From the NCBI GenBank assembly GCA_003225075.1, contig QIAP01000039.1:1-64000 (forward strand): 64,000 nucleotides of DNA, read 5' to 3'. Position 1 is the first letter of the stretch. The number at the start of each line of letters is the position of its first letter. A program made the translations under genes and the position numbers. The notes below the pieces were generated by a model. It saw only the letters and a list, made by a program, of their open reading frames with translations, did not search any database and had not been told where the DNA came from. Shown here in pieces: positions 26,299 to 36,471 of the stretch. This DNA is from Acidobacteriota bacterium. Lineage in GTDB: Bacteria; Acidobacteriota; Terriglobia; Terriglobales; Acidobacteriaceae.

Positions 26299-29238
26299 AT
26301 GCAGGACAGGTTTGCAGACCTCGCTCGAGCCGCCAAGTCGGTCAGCGTCAATTCCGAAGAGCTGGCCGTTGCTCTGCGCCGGAGTGTTAGCGGCGAAGTG
26401 CGATTCGATGACGGTAGCCGCGCTCTCTACGCCACGGATGGTTCCAACTATCGCCAAGTCCCAATTGGCGTCGTACTTCCACGCAATGCCGATGATGTAA
26501 TCGCAGCGGGCGCCTTATGCCGGCAATTTGGCGCGCCTCTTCTGTGCCGCGGTGGCGGAACCTCCCTAGCTGGGCAATGTTGCAACGTCGCGGTCATCCT
26601 GGATTTTTCCAAATACATGGCCGGAATCTTGGAGGTGGATCCTGTCCGCCGCATTGCACGCGTGCAGCCGGGTGTGATTCTCGATCATCTTCGCGCCGCG
26701 GCCGAGAAGCACCAACTCACCTTTGCGCCCGATCCGGCGACTCACAACCGCTGCACCCTGGGTGGAATGATTGGCAACAATTCCTGCGGCGTTCACTCCG
26801 TGATGGCGGGCAAGACCGACGACAACATCGATGAACTGGAGATCCTGACCTACGACGGCCTGCGCATGAAGGTCGGCCAGACTAGCAGCGATGAGCTGGA
26901 AAGAAACATTGCTGAAGGTGGCCGTCGTGGCGAGATCTATGCCAAGCTGGGAGCCATTGCTTCCACCTACGGCGATCTGGTCAGGCAGCGCTATCCCAAC
27001 ATTCCTCGACGAGTCTCCGGGTACAACCTGAATTACCTACTACCCGAGCATGGCTTTCATGTGGCGCGATCCCTGGTTGGCTCGGAGGGCACTTGCGTGA
27101 CGGTACTGGAAGCAACCTGCCGTTTGGTGGAGAGCCCGCCGCAACGCGTTCTGCTGGTCGTTGCTTATCCCGACATTTATCAGTGCGCCGACCGTGTGCC
27201 CGACATCATGGCGCACAAGCCGATTGGTCTGGAAGGAGTGGACGATCTGTTGGTTGAATATACGCGCCGCAAGGGCATTAACTCCGAGGGACTGGGCCTG
27301 TTGCCGCAAGGCGGAGGTTGGCTGTTTGTGGAGTTCGGCGCTAATACTCTGCCCGAGGCCGAGGCCCAAGCCCGCGGGTTGATGCAGGCTCTTGGACGAG
27401 GCCCCACCCCGCCCAACATGCGTTTGTTCAACGATAGGCAGCAGGCAAGAAAGGTGTGGGACGTCCGCGAGTCCAGTCTCGGCGTGATTTCACACGTGCC
27501 CGGAGAACCGCTGAGCTGGGAGGGATGGGAAGATTCCGCAGTCGCGCCCGAAAGACTTGGCAAGTATTTGCGGGATCTGCGAAAGCTGATGGATGGCTAT
27601 GGATATCGCGGCGTGCTTTACGGGCATTTCGGGCATGCCTGTGTCCATACCCGCATCAACTTCGATTTGGAGACGGGGGAAGGAATCCGTAAGTACCGGC
27701 AATTTGTAGAGGAAGCAGCAGATCTTGTAGTCAGCTACGGGGGATCGCTCTCTGGAGAACACGGTGACGGTCAATCTCGAGCGGAACTATTGCCGAAAAT
27801 GTTTGGGACAGAACTCGTACAAGCATTTCGCGAGTTCAAAGCAATCTGGGATCCGCAGTGGAAGATGAACCCCGGCAAAGTTGTCGAACCTTACCGGCTC
27901 GACGAGAATCTGCGCCTCGGATCTGATTACCGTCCCTGGCAGCCAGAGACCCATTTTCGTTTTCCTGAAGACCATGGAAGCCTGGCGCGAGCAACTCTGC
28001 GTTGCGTGGGCGTGGGTAAGTGCCGGCAATATGACGGTGGAGTGATGTGCCCCAGCTTCCGCGTGACTCGCGAGGAGGAGCATTCAACTCGCGGACGGGC
28101 TCACTTGCTTTGGGAGATGACCAAAGGAGAAATCATTAGAGACCGATGGTGCGACGAGCGCATCAAGCAGTCGCTCGATCTTTGTCTCTCCTGCAAAGGT
28201 TGCAAGAGCGATTGTCCCGTTGGCGTAGACGTCGCCACCTACAAAGCGGAATTCCTCTCCCATTACTATGACGGTCGGGTGCGTCCCCGAAGCGCCTACG
28301 CGTTCGGCAACATCGACATCTGGGCGCGGCTGGCTTCGAATGCGCCCGGCCTGATGAACCTCACTACGCAATTGCCGGTCCTGCGCGATATTGCGAAGCT
28401 CGTTTCGGGGATGCCACGCGGGCGTAGTATCCCGGCTTTTGCTTCGCAGACGTTTAAACAATGGTTCAGACGCCGCTCTCCTCGCGATATTGACAATCCG
28501 CCCGTCGTCCTGTGGCCGGATACCTTCACTAATTACTTTCTGCCGGATACTGCAAAGGCCGCAGTGGATGTTTTAGAAGCGGCTGGCTTCCGCGTAGTGG
28601 TGCCGGAGAGCAGTCTGTGCTGCGGGCGTCCTCTTTACGATTTCGGCATGCTTAATCGAGCCAAGGCTTTGCTGACCAAACTTCTGGATACCCTCGCGCC
28701 GGAGATTAACGCGGGCATTCCGATTGTTGGACTGGAGCCAAGCTGTGTCGCGGTGTTCCGCGATGAATTGATCAATCTTTTCCCCAACCATGAACGCGCT
28801 CGCCGGCTGTCGCAGCAAACATTCCTGCTAAGCGAATTCCTCGAGAAGCATGCCAAGAACTTTGAGCTGCCTCGATTCGACCGCAGGGCCCTGCTGCACG
28901 GTCATTGTCATCACAAGTCCATCATGAAGATGACGGACGAAGAGGCTGTCCTGCGCCGCATGGGCGTTGACTTCCAAACGCCCGCCCCTGGTTGTTGCGG
29001 CATGGCAGGATCGTTCGGGTTCGAGAAAGACAACTATGATGTGTCTTTGGCAATCGGTGAACTAGAACTTCTGCCTGCTGTCCGGAGTGCGCCACCAGAG
29101 TGGCTTATCATCGCGGATGGTTTTAGTTGCCGTGAACAGATTGCGCAGGGTACCGGCCGTCGTGCAGTCCATCTCGCCGACATCATTCGGATGGCATTGC
29201 GAGGATCCCCTGAAGCGCGGACTAACCCCATAAAATGA
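26299..29238 (+). CDS. FAD-linked oxidase fused to Fe-S and CCG domains (D-2-hydroxyacid dehydrogenase-like)
   Basis: This 979-aa protein combines three parts. The first is a PCMH-type FAD domain (residues about 50-260; CRGGGTSLAGQC, ATHNRCTLGGMIGNNSCG). The second is an FAD-oxidase C-terminal domain (about 280-550; HFGHACVHTRINFD, GEHGDGQSRAELLP). The third is a GlpC-like electron-transfer part with Fe-S cysteines (CVGVGKCR with CPS; CLSCKGCKSDCPVGVD around 627-642) and two CCG motifs (SSLCCGRPLYD, CCGMAGSFG). Such YdiJ/Dld-II type enzymes oxidise D-lactate, D-2-hydroxyglutarate or similar acids and pass electrons to the quinone pool. It lies 12 bases after the zinc-ribbon gene. Confidence 0.88.
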   Translation: MQDRFADLARAAKSVSVNSEELAVALRRSVSGEVRFDDGSRALYATDGSNYRQVPIGVVLPRNADDVIAAGALCRQFGAPLLCRGGGTSLAGQCCNVAVILDFSKYMAGILEVDPVRRIARVQPGVILDHLRAAAEKHQLTFAPDPATHNRCTLGGMIGNNSCGVHSVMAGKTDDNIDELEILTYDGLRMKVGQTSSDELERNIAEGGRRGEIYAKLGAIASTYGDLVRQRYPNIPRRVSGYNLNYLLPEHGFHVARSLVGSEGTCVTVLEATCRLVESPPQRVLLVVAYPDIYQCADRVPDIMAHKPIGLEGVDDLLVEYTRRKGINSEGLGLLPQGGGWLFVEFGANTLPEAEAQARGLMQALGRGPTPPNMRLFNDRQQARKVWDVRESSLGVISHVPGEPLSWEGWEDSAVAPERLGKYLRDLRKLMDGYGYRGVLYGHFGHACVHTRINFDLETGEGIRKYRQFVEEAADLVVSYGGSLSGEHGDGQSRAELLPKMFGTELVQAFREFKAIWDPQWKMNPGKVVEPYRLDENLRLGSDYRPWQPETHFRFPEDHGSLARATLRCVGVGKCRQYDGGVMCPSFRVTREEEHSTRGRAHLLWEMTKGEIIRDRWCDERIKQSLDLCLSCKGCKSDCPVGVDVATYKAEFLSHYYDGRVRPRSAYAFGNIDIWARLASNAPGLMNLTTQLPVLRDIAKLVSGMPRGRSIPAFASQTFKQWFRRRSPRDIDNPPVVLWPDTFTNYFLPDTAKAAVDVLEAAGFRVVVPESSLCCGRPLYDFGMLNRAKALLTKLLDTLAPEINAGIPIVGLEPSCVAVFRDELINLFPNHERARRLSQQTFLLSEFLEKHAKNFELPRFDRRALLHGHCHHKSIMKMTDEEAVLRRMGVDFQTPAPGCCGMAGSFGFEKDNYDVSLAIGELELLPAVRSAPPEWLIIADGFSCREQIAQGTGRRAVHLADIIRMALRGSPEARTNPIK

Positions 29239-29470
29239 AGGCTGCACGGTACTTCATGCCTTGGCTTTTGCGTCAGCGCCGGCATTGCGTGCTTTAAGGA
29301 ACACACCTTGGAAGCTATTGAAAACAAGTGCTTTAGCTTGTTTACTCTAACTGCTCGCCATCATCGTCTGCTTTCTGTGACAATATAAGCGGTTCTCCAG
29401 CACCGAAGCGACTACCTAACACTCAGCTGGCGTCTTCACCCCGGCCATTTTGAAGAAATCGGGTTACGCC

Positions 29471-30649
29471 ATGGAACGCGAAACTAGTCCCGCCATCTTG
29501 AAGGAATCGGTACAGCAGCCAAGCACGGGTCTGGCGCCTGGCCCGCTTAGAGTCGCCACGACATCGGATGCCGCGTTGCAAGGTTCGATCCTGGTTCTTA
29601 TCCAATTTGATGTTTGCGAGGAAATCCGACTCGACGAACTTCGTAAAATCTTCGGTGCGCGTACAGCGGAGGCGAGTTTTAAACATCCCGCGCCGGGATA
29701 CGTGCGCTATCAACGGGCCCCAGTAGTCGAGCCCATCGAACCACTGGTGCTGGAAAGTGGCGAACGGCTGGATGGACAGATCAAGTATTACGACTATGGC
29801 GTACTGAGTGTCGTATTCGAACTGCCGTTTTCCGGTGATTGGGAAACCCTGGTCCGCCTGGCGGGCCGCTGGGTGTGGGACACCGAATTTGCCAGTCTAG
29901 CCACCAAAATTGCTAAACAGAAACTGGAGCGCGCCGCTCCCGCTCTCGTGAAGCCGTATACCGAATGGCTGAACGAAGACTACTTCATTTTCCATGTGCG
30001 CGAAATTGCGGGTGCTCCATCGGCTGCCGATGTGCTGTCTGCAAATGGAGACCAGATTGCGCAAATCGTTCGCGGAGAAACGTCAAGACTCTCCGATGGC
30101 GAGCGTCAGGAGATTCTACAATCACGCATTTCTTACTATCCTAATGATTTGACAGTGATCGGCTGGAATGGAGCATTTCTTTATGACAGCGCCACTGGCG
30201 CGGAGACCGCCATTCAGCTCCTGGAGTATGCCAATTCGCAGCTTCTTGAATTCCGCCATTATGACGAGCTACTCAGCCGTCAACTCGAGGGTGTGTACGA
30301 TTTTCTGGAGCATGGCGGAACCGGAATGTTCGCACGATGGAAAACCGCTCGCGCGGCTTCAAAGCTGCATACCGTTCTGCTGGATGTAACGGAGCTGACG
30401 GAGCGTGTTGATAATGCCATCAAGTTTCTGAGCGATATGTTTTCGGCCCGTCTCTACAAGGTTGCCGCGTCCAAGATCGGCGTGCCGGACTACAAAGACC
30501 TGGTAAACCAGAAATTGCGGACCGCGGAGGAGCTCTACCGCTTCATGGTGGACCAGTTCCATCAGAGCCGGGCATTCTTTCTTGAATTGCTGGTGGTGAT
30601 TATTTTGATCATTGACCTGATTTTCCTCTTTCGTGGCAAGGGCGCCTAA
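29471..30649 (+). CDS. RMD1/DUF155-like protein with C-terminal membrane helix
   Basis: This protein of about 392 aa is alpha/beta in its first 190 residues (QGSILVLIQFDVCEEIRLDEL, LSVVFELPFSG). The second half is helical: LEFRHYDELLSRQLEGVYDFL, then LHTVLLDVTELTERVDNAIKFLSDMFSARLY. One hydrophobic helix sits at the very C-terminus (FFLELLVVIILIIDLIFLF). The layout, helical hairpin and terminal membrane anchor resemble DUF155/RMD1 proteins, but the match is by architecture only. ATG at 29471 is chosen over an in-frame TTG at 29450. It stands alone between two operons. Confidence 0.6.
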   Translation: MERETSPAILKESVQQPSTGLAPGPLRVATTSDAALQGSILVLIQFDVCEEIRLDELRKIFGARTAEASFKHPAPGYVRYQRAPVVEPIEPLVLESGERLDGQIKYYDYGVLSVVFELPFSGDWETLVRLAGRWVWDTEFASLATKIAKQKLERAAPALVKPYTEWLNEDYFIFHVREIAGAPSAADVLSANGDQIAQIVRGETSRLSDGERQEILQSRISYYPNDLTVIGWNGAFLYDSATGAETAIQLLEYANSQLLEFRHYDELLSRQLEGVYDFLEHGGTGMFARWKTARAASKLHTVLLDVTELTERVDNAIKFLSDMFSARLYKVAASKIGVPDYKDLVNQKLRTAEELYRFMVDQFHQSRAFFLELLVVIILIIDLIFLFRGKGA

Positions 30650-30751
30650 AGAATTACCGGACTAAGGCAGCCTGGCCAAGCCAGCACCGCGTTCGCTCCC
30701 ACCGCCAAGCTGGGCCTGCTAGAATCTCCAGTCCAATCGTCAGGAGGGGTA

Positions 30752-31504
30752 ATGCGCGGTCTGACTGGCAAGCGTGTCCTCATCACTGGAGGTGCGAGCG
30801 GGATCGGCGCCGCTACCGCCGCGCGTTTTCTGGAAGAGGGCTCAGCTGTGTGTGTGCTCGACCGGGACGCCAAAGGGCGACAGCAGATCCAGCGCCAGTT
30901 GCCGGACCTCGCCGGCACCGTCGATGCCGACGTTTCTAACCGGAAGCAGGTACAAGCTGCGTTTACTGATGCAGTCAGGATCATGGGTGGGGTCGACGTC
31001 GTTATTAACAACGCGGGGATCAGCATTCGCCACAACTTCCTCGACATCACTTCTGAAGAATGGGACACGGTAATCGCCGTCAATCTGACTGGCGTGTTCT
31101 ATGTCGCGCAGACTGCGGCACGCCACATGTGGGAGCGAGGCGTCGGAGTGATCCTGCAAACAGCTTCCACCAACGGCATCATGGGTTATCCGTATTACGC
31201 CGACTATAACGCCACCAAGGCCGGCGTGATCGAGTTGACGCGATCGATGGCGCTGGAACTTGCACCCAAGATCAGAGTCTGCGCCGTCGCGCCGGGCTAC
31301 GTGCTCACACCCATGCAACGCGCCGAGTACAGTGACGAAATGCTCGACGAAGTAAATCGTAAAATCCCGCTGCGCCGGCACGCTAAGCCGGAGGAGATCG
31401 CGGCGTTGTTTGCATTTTTAGCTTCCGACGATGCGGCGTACATGACTGGCCAGGTGTACACCATTGATGGAGCTGAAACCGCGGGAAGCCTGGCCAGCCG
31501 GTAA
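30752..31504 (+). CDS. Short-chain dehydrogenase/reductase (SDR) 1
   Basis: This 250-aa classical SDR has cofactor motif TGGASGIG (residues 11-18), an acidic residue in VCVLDRD at the end of beta2 suggesting NAD, and NNAGIS. Catalytic Ser is in LQTASTNG and catalytic Tyr/Lys in YNATKAG. The C-terminus MTGQVYTIDGAETAG is typical. It is the first of three SDRs in one operon; AGGAGGGG precedes the ATG. The likely substrate is a hydroxy acid, sugar or sugar acid. Confidence 0.9.
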   Translation: MRGLTGKRVLITGGASGIGAATAARFLEEGSAVCVLDRDAKGRQQIQRQLPDLAGTVDADVSNRKQVQAAFTDAVRIMGGVDVVINNAGISIRHNFLDITSEEWDTVIAVNLTGVFYVAQTAARHMWERGVGVILQTASTNGIMGYPYYADYNATKAGVIELTRSMALELAPKIRVCAVAPGYVLTPMQRAEYSDEMLDEVNRKIPLRRHAKPEEIAALFAFLASDDAAYMTGQVYTIDGAETAGSLASR

Positions 31505-31516
31505 GAACCTGACAAA

Positions 31517-32308
31517 ATGGGGAGTGCGCCGAACAGCTCGGGCTTATTGAAGGGCAAGGTTATCCTCATCACAGGCGGTGCTTCAGGCATTGGGCGCGCT
31601 ACAGCCTTATTGTTTGCACGAGAGGGCGCGGCGGTAATGATCGCTGACGTTATTGAGGAAGCTGGACAGGCTGTCGCTCAGGAGATTGTCGGCAACGGGG
31701 GCAGGGCGCTCTTCGAAAGCGCCGATGTCACGCGCGCTGCGGATTGTGAGCGGATGCTAAATCGGGTATCGCGAGAATTCGGTCCTATCCATGTGCTCTT
31801 TAACAATGCCGGAATCATAAGACGTGCTTCAATACTTGAACTTAGCGAAGAAGATTGGGACCGCGTGATGACGGTGAATGTTAAGTCCATTTTTATTCTT
31901 TCGCGGCAGGTCATCCCGCTCATGGCGCACGCCGGCGGAGGCTCAATCATCAACATGGCTTCAGGTTGGGGATTGGCCGGTGGGCCGCGCGCAGCTGTGT
32001 ACTGCGCCTCAAAAGGGGCGGTCGTACTGCTGACCAAGGCGATGGCCATTGACCATGGTCCGCAAAATATTCGCGTAAACTGCATCTGCCCTGGCGATAC
32101 CGACACTAACATGCTACGAAATGAGGCGCAGCAACTCGGTGAATCGAGCGATAATTTCCTGGCCGAAGCCGCGAGGCGCCCGTTGGGGCGCGTCGGGAAA
32201 CCCGAGGAGATCGCCCAGGCAGCGCTTTATCTGGCGAGCGATGCATCTTCGTTCGTGACCGGAACTGCGCTGGTAGTGGACGGCGGGGGGCTAGCTGGCT
32301 CTATCTGA
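31517..32308 (+). CDS. Short-chain dehydrogenase/reductase (SDR) 2
   Basis: This 263-aa classical SDR has TGGASGIG (about residues 19-26), Asp at the end of beta2 (MIADVIE), NNAGI, catalytic Ser in NMASGWG and YCASKGA with catalytic Tyr/Lys. The C-terminal end reads VTGTALVVDGGG. It is closer to SDR 3 than to SDR 1 (both share SGWG, YCASKG and INCICPGD-like segments), which suggests a tandem duplication. It begins 12 bases after SDR 1. Confidence 0.9.
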   Translation: MGSAPNSSGLLKGKVILITGGASGIGRATALLFAREGAAVMIADVIEEAGQAVAQEIVGNGGRALFESADVTRAADCERMLNRVSREFGPIHVLFNNAGIIRRASILELSEEDWDRVMTVNVKSIFILSRQVIPLMAHAGGGSIINMASGWGLAGGPRAAVYCASKGAVVLLTKAMAIDHGPQNIRVNCICPGDTDTNMLRNEAQQLGESSDNFLAEAARRPLGRVGKPEEIAQAALYLASDASSFVTGTALVVDGGGLAGSI

Positions 32309-32336
32309 TTGTCCACTGATTCGCGCCATCGAAACT

Positions 32337-33098
32337 ATGCGCCTAGTCAATAAAGTCGCACTTATCACCGGCGGAACCTCAGGAATAGGCGAGGTCACGG
32401 CTCTTTTATTTGCCAAAGAGGGCGCGAAGGTCGCCATTACTGGACGGAATGAAGAACGAGGAAAGACGGTTGCCGAACGGATCCTGAACGATGGCGGAAA
32501 GGCGATCTTCATTCGTACAGATGTTCGGAAAGCTGAGGACTGCCGTCGTGCCGTCGAACAAACCCTGAGTACCTTCGGACATTTAGACATCCTTTTCAAC
32601 AACGCTGGCGTTTTCTATGCGCATACAGCGCTTGACTGTTCCGAAGAAGAGTGGGACTTGCAGGTTGACATCAATCTGAAAGGCACGTTTTTGATGTCGA
32701 AATTTGCATTGCCTGGCATGATCGCACAAGGCAGCGGCGTGATTATTAACAACAGTTCGGGCTGGGGAATCGTTGGTGGCGATTCCGCCGTAGCATACTG
32801 TGCCTCGAAAGGTGGCGTCGTGCTGCTCACCAAGGCTATGGCTATTGATCATGGCCGTCAGGGAATTCGCGTCAACTGCATTTGTCCGGGGGACGTGGAC
32901 ACTCCAATGCTGCCGGAAGATGCGCGCCTGCGAGGATTGGACTGGAATTCGTATCTCGCCGGGTGCGCCAACCGGCCTCTGGGTAGGATTGGTACGGCGG
33001 ATGAAATTGCGAAAGCCACGCTGTTCCTCGCTTCCGACGATTCGTCATTCATGACAGGCACTGCTTTGGTGGTAGATGGTGGCGGGACGGCAGATTGA
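32337..33098 (+). CDS. Short-chain dehydrogenase/reductase (SDR) 3
   Basis: This 253-aa classical SDR has TGGTSGIG (about residues 11-18) and AITGRNEERG at beta2, where Gly/Arg replaces the usual Asp and suggests NADP preference. NNAGV, NNSSGWG and YCASKGG carry the catalytic Ser/Tyr/Lys. The end FMTGTALVVDGGG matches SDR 2. The differing beta2 motifs imply that the paralogues may use different cofactors. Confidence 0.9.
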   Translation: MRLVNKVALITGGTSGIGEVTALLFAKEGAKVAITGRNEERGKTVAERILNDGGKAIFIRTDVRKAEDCRRAVEQTLSTFGHLDILFNNAGVFYAHTALDCSEEEWDLQVDINLKGTFLMSKFALPGMIAQGSGVIINNSSGWGIVGGDSAVAYCASKGGVVLLTKAMAIDHGRQGIRVNCICPGDVDTPMLPEDARLRGLDWNSYLAGCANRPLGRIGTADEIAKATLFLASDDSSFMTGTALVVDGGGTAD

Positions 33099-33119
33099 AA
33101 ACACTGCTGTTTAAAATTG

Positions 33120-34460
33120 ATGACACAAGCGCTCAAGACTCGAAATCGCACTCGCTCGCAACAATGGTTCGAGCGGGCGCAGCAATCGCTGGTTGAAGGC
33201 GTAAATTCGCCTTCGCGCGGGGCAGCAGTCTACAAGTCCGACCCCATAGTGCTGGAACGTGGACGCGGTTCGCGCGTCTGGGATGCCGACGACAACCAGT
33301 ACATCGACTTCATGATGTCCTTCGGCGCGCTCATTCAGGGCCACGCGCATCCCAAGCTGGTTGAAGCAGTCTCGCAGGCTATGGCCGAGGGCTCGCATTT
33401 TGCGGCGGTTACTTCTGCCGAGGTCGAAGCGGCGGAACGTTTCCGCAGGATGGTGCCGTCTGCGGAGGTAGTCCGATTCACCAATACCGGCAGCGAAGCC
33501 ACCATGCTGGCGTTGCGGCTGGCGCGAGCCCATACGCGGCGTACCAAATTCCTTAAGTTCGAGGGTCACTATCACGGGTGGTACGATCCTTATCTTTTGA
33601 ATAGTCACAGCCATTCGCCGGCGGAAATTGGCGCACCAGAAAACCCTACCAGGATTCCGGACTCGCAAGGAATTCCTTCCAGCACGTTTGATGAAGTTGT
33701 TCTCGCCCCATGGAACGATATAGCCGCACTGGAACGCCTTATGCGTGAACACGGAAGTGATTTGGCCGCGGTCATCACGGAGCCGATCATGGCCAACATG
33801 GGGTGCATACTGCCGCGCGAGCGCTATCTCGATCGTCTGCGCGAACTCACGCAAGACTACGGCGTGTTGTTAATTCTCGATGAAGTTGTTACCGGCTTCC
33901 GCTATGCGCCGGGCGGATGCCAGGAGTATTACAGCATTCATCCCGACATCAGCACTTTCGGCAAGGCGCTAGGCGCAGGATTCCCGATCGGAGCAGTGGC
34001 CGGGCCACGTGCCATCCTGGATCGCATGCGTTGGAGCGACAACATGGTTCTGCACTACGGCACCTTCAATGGTCACAGGCTCACCATGAAGGTAGTTGCC
34101 GCCAATCTTGACCTGCTTTCCGCGGAGGGAACTTATCGCAAGCTACACGCTATTGGCGATGCCGCCATTGCGGGATTACGTGAGGTGTTTCGCCGGCGCA
34201 AACTGAAAGCCATCGTGCAGGGCTTTGGCCCCATGTTTCAGATCTATTTCACTGAGCGCGACGCTATCCATGACTATCGCGAGTATTGCAAACATGTAGA
34301 TACTGGCCGCTATGCTCGTTTTGTCCAACTGCTGCTCGAACACGGCATCTATATGACACCTTCTAACGGCCTGCATTGGATCATCTCCACCGCCCATACC
34401 GAGAGTGATGTCGCCACACTCGTGCAAGTGGCCGAGCAGGCCTGCGCCGAACTCTCGTGA
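33120..34460 (+). CDS. Class III aminotransferase, glutamate-1-semialdehyde aminomutase-like
   Basis: This 446-aa PLP enzyme has the N-terminus NSPSRGAAVYKSDPIVLERG typical of GSA-aminomutase-like proteins. FTNTGSEATMLALRLAR binds phosphate, ILDEVVTGFR carries the cofactor Asp and TFGKALGAGFPIGAVAG holds the Schiff-base Lys near residue 282. The context of three SDRs and a ProC-like reductase argues for a catabolic or specialised amine/amino-alcohol role rather than haem synthesis. The ATG at 33120 follows an in-frame TTG. Confidence 0.85.
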   Translation: MTQALKTRNRTRSQQWFERAQQSLVEGVNSPSRGAAVYKSDPIVLERGRGSRVWDADDNQYIDFMMSFGALIQGHAHPKLVEAVSQAMAEGSHFAAVTSAEVEAAERFRRMVPSAEVVRFTNTGSEATMLALRLARAHTRRTKFLKFEGHYHGWYDPYLLNSHSHSPAEIGAPENPTRIPDSQGIPSSTFDEVVLAPWNDIAALERLMREHGSDLAAVITEPIMANMGCILPRERYLDRLRELTQDYGVLLILDEVVTGFRYAPGGCQEYYSIHPDISTFGKALGAGFPIGAVAGPRAILDRMRWSDNMVLHYGTFNGHRLTMKVVAANLDLLSAEGTYRKLHAIGDAAIAGLREVFRRRKLKAIVQGFGPMFQIYFTERDAIHDYREYCKHVDTGRYARFVQLLLEHGIYMTPSNGLHWIISTAHTESDVATLVQVAEQACAELS

Positions 34461-35245
34461 AGGCTACAGTCTTCATCGGTGGCGGCCGCATCACAGGAGC
34501 GCTGCTGGCCGGGTTGCGGCTTACCGGATATAAGATTCCGATAATTGTTCATGACCGCCATGCCAGTAAGCTGCGGCAGCTTCGCAAGAGGTATGACGTG
34601 ATCAGCGAACCCGACCTTCATCGCGCTGTTGCCCAGGCGCATATGTTGATCATAGCCGTTCGGCCTGACGGGGTTGATGATCTGTTGAAAAAGATCGGGA
34701 AAGTTCACTGTGACGCGATTGCAGTCAGCCTCGCAGCCGGTATCCCGCTCTCAAACTTGCGATCGCGGCTTGGCTCGCGGACGCGCTGGGCGAGAGTAAT
34801 GCCCAGCCCCGTATGCCGCAGCGGACGAGGGTTGGCGGCCGTAACGTTCGAGCGAAACATGTCCAAAGCAGCACGACGGGAAATCATAAGCTTCTTCAGT
34901 CACGTAGGAAAAGTTCTAGAGATTCCGGAAGACAAGTTCGACGCCTTCACCGTTACTTACTCTTCCAGTCATGGATATCATGCGCTGGCTGCACTTGCTG
35001 GAGCAGCTCAAAAGTTGGGGCTGGACCAAAAGACAGCGCTCACAGCAGCGGCGCATGCTCTGGCGGATGGAATTGTCTCGTGGCGAGAAGGCAACATCTC
35101 ATTGGATTACTTGCTGCGCGAAGCGGCCACTCCTGGCGGAATCGCAGCGACGGTGATGGCGATCATGGAGGAACGCGGCTACCCCGGTATTGTTGAACTT
35201 GGTTTGCGTGCCGGCATAAAACGCGCAGGGGCAAACGCGAAATAG
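34457..35245 (+). CDS. proC: Pyrroline-5-carboxylate reductase-like protein
   Basis: This 262-aa protein has a Rossmann start VFIGGGRITGALLAGLRL and IIAVRPDGVDDLLKKI. The ProC-type C-terminal helical domain contains TVTYSSSHGYHALAALAGAAQKLGL and LREAATPGGIAATVMAIM. ProC reduces pyrroline-5-carboxylate to proline with NAD(P)H. GTG start overlaps the aminotransferase stop by four bases (GTGA). It may act on a cyclic imine formed after the aminotransferase, which would make the operon a coherent amine pathway; that is inference. Confidence 0.85.
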   Translation: MKATVFIGGGRITGALLAGLRLTGYKIPIIVHDRHASKLRQLRKRYDVISEPDLHRAVAQAHMLIIAVRPDGVDDLLKKIGKVHCDAIAVSLAAGIPLSNLRSRLGSRTRWARVMPSPVCRSGRGLAAVTFERNMSKAARREIISFFSHVGKVLEIPEDKFDAFTVTYSSSHGYHALAALAGAAQKLGLDQKTALTAAAHALADGIVSWREGNISLDYLLREAATPGGIAATVMAIMEERGYPGIVELGLRAGIKRAGANAK

Positions 35246-35251
35246 AGCTAG

Positions 35252-36449
35252 CTAGAATCCCGCGCCAACCGTTCTTCCGATCAGGCGAATCAGGCGCACG
35301 ACACGATACAGGGGAAAAACTGCTGCCGGTAGCCGAACTGTCTCCCATTCTCCCGTGCTGGGGGTAACGGCTAGCCGCAAACCAAAGCGAGTTTTGTCAC
35401 GACGGCGTTCTCGAAGACGCATCATCAAACGAAAATAATCCACTGACTCAGTGTTGTACTCCGAACTCTGAACTAATAAGTGACGAATTTCCCGAGCCAA
35501 AGGCTCCATTTGCGGATCATTGGCAACATCGGCCGGAAGGAGACGCGGTGCCACCCTCCACAAGTTCTGTGTCAGCCAGAAACTAATTGCAAGAATCGGA
35601 CGCCTAATGCCCGAGCCTCATCCCACACCAACTCGTAGTCGATTGCCTGCGTTCGTATGGTTTCAGCGATGTCTCGAAGCCAGGACAGTCGCCCCCAACG
35701 ATGTTTTGCCACATGAACACAAAGCACAAGCAAGAGGTCTTCAGATGAGAGGGAACGAATCTTCTTCCCGCCTAACTCGAGGCTGGAAGCTCGTTCGAAA
35801 AGCTTATCCATTTGAAAATCGATGGCATAAAAACGAGGCAGAATGCGCCATTTTAGTTCGAGCAGGTTCCTACCCGCGGGTCCGTCAAAGGCCAGTTCAT
35901 ATCCCGATCCAAGATAAGTGCCCTCCTGCGCTCTAGTCAGTGCCATGACCGGGGAATAACCCAGCTCGCGAACCGCCGTCCTGGCACGGACCAGATCAGC
36001 TGCATCGATGAGAACATCCAGATCAGAAAATTGCCGGAGTGCGACATCCTGGTACAGGGATTCCGCCAGTACCGGGCCTTTGTATGGGATGGCGGCGATT
36101 CCGTGCGACTCCAGACATTCCAAAACCCTGATCAGGTCGTGTGTAAGGCGCAGGTTTTTCTGCGTATTTCGTCGATAGAACTCGGATAATCGCTCAAGTA
36201 CTCCGCGCGGAACGTTTCCAGGAAAAGGGCACAAGCCGCGATAAAGCGCGGGCATGACATCGTGATGCTCTGCCAGGCGAGTGACTTCGCCCCAGTCCAG
36301 CGACTGCTGTAGCGCAGCGTGGATATGCTCGGAGCGATCAGCGTCTCCAGCACAACAGGCCAGCAGCAAGTAAATTCATCACTGGAGACAATACCCTGAC
36401 TGGAAGGTTTCTCGATTGGACGCACTAGTGCCGACGACAGTTGGGCCAT
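35252..36449 (-). pseudogene. Nucleotidyltransferase (PF14907-like), interrupted by two frameshifts
   Basis: Three reading frames join into one protein of about 400 aa. Segment 1 from ATG 36449 is MAQLSSALVR...IVSSDEF; segment 2 is [20 protein letters not shown] through FLQLVSG; segment 3 is [22 protein letters not shown] onward to 35252. Breaks lie near 36369-36374 and near 35580-35590. Segment 2 carries the nucleotidyltransferase core [28 protein letters not shown] (Lys-Gly-Pro and Asp-Leu-Asp). Family members occur beside lasso-peptide and other RiPP genes. It faces away from the ABC exporter/PqqD/radical SAM genes. Either real decay or sequence errors. Confidence 0.75.
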
Positions 36450-36471
36450 GGCAGTAACATCTTTACTTCTT

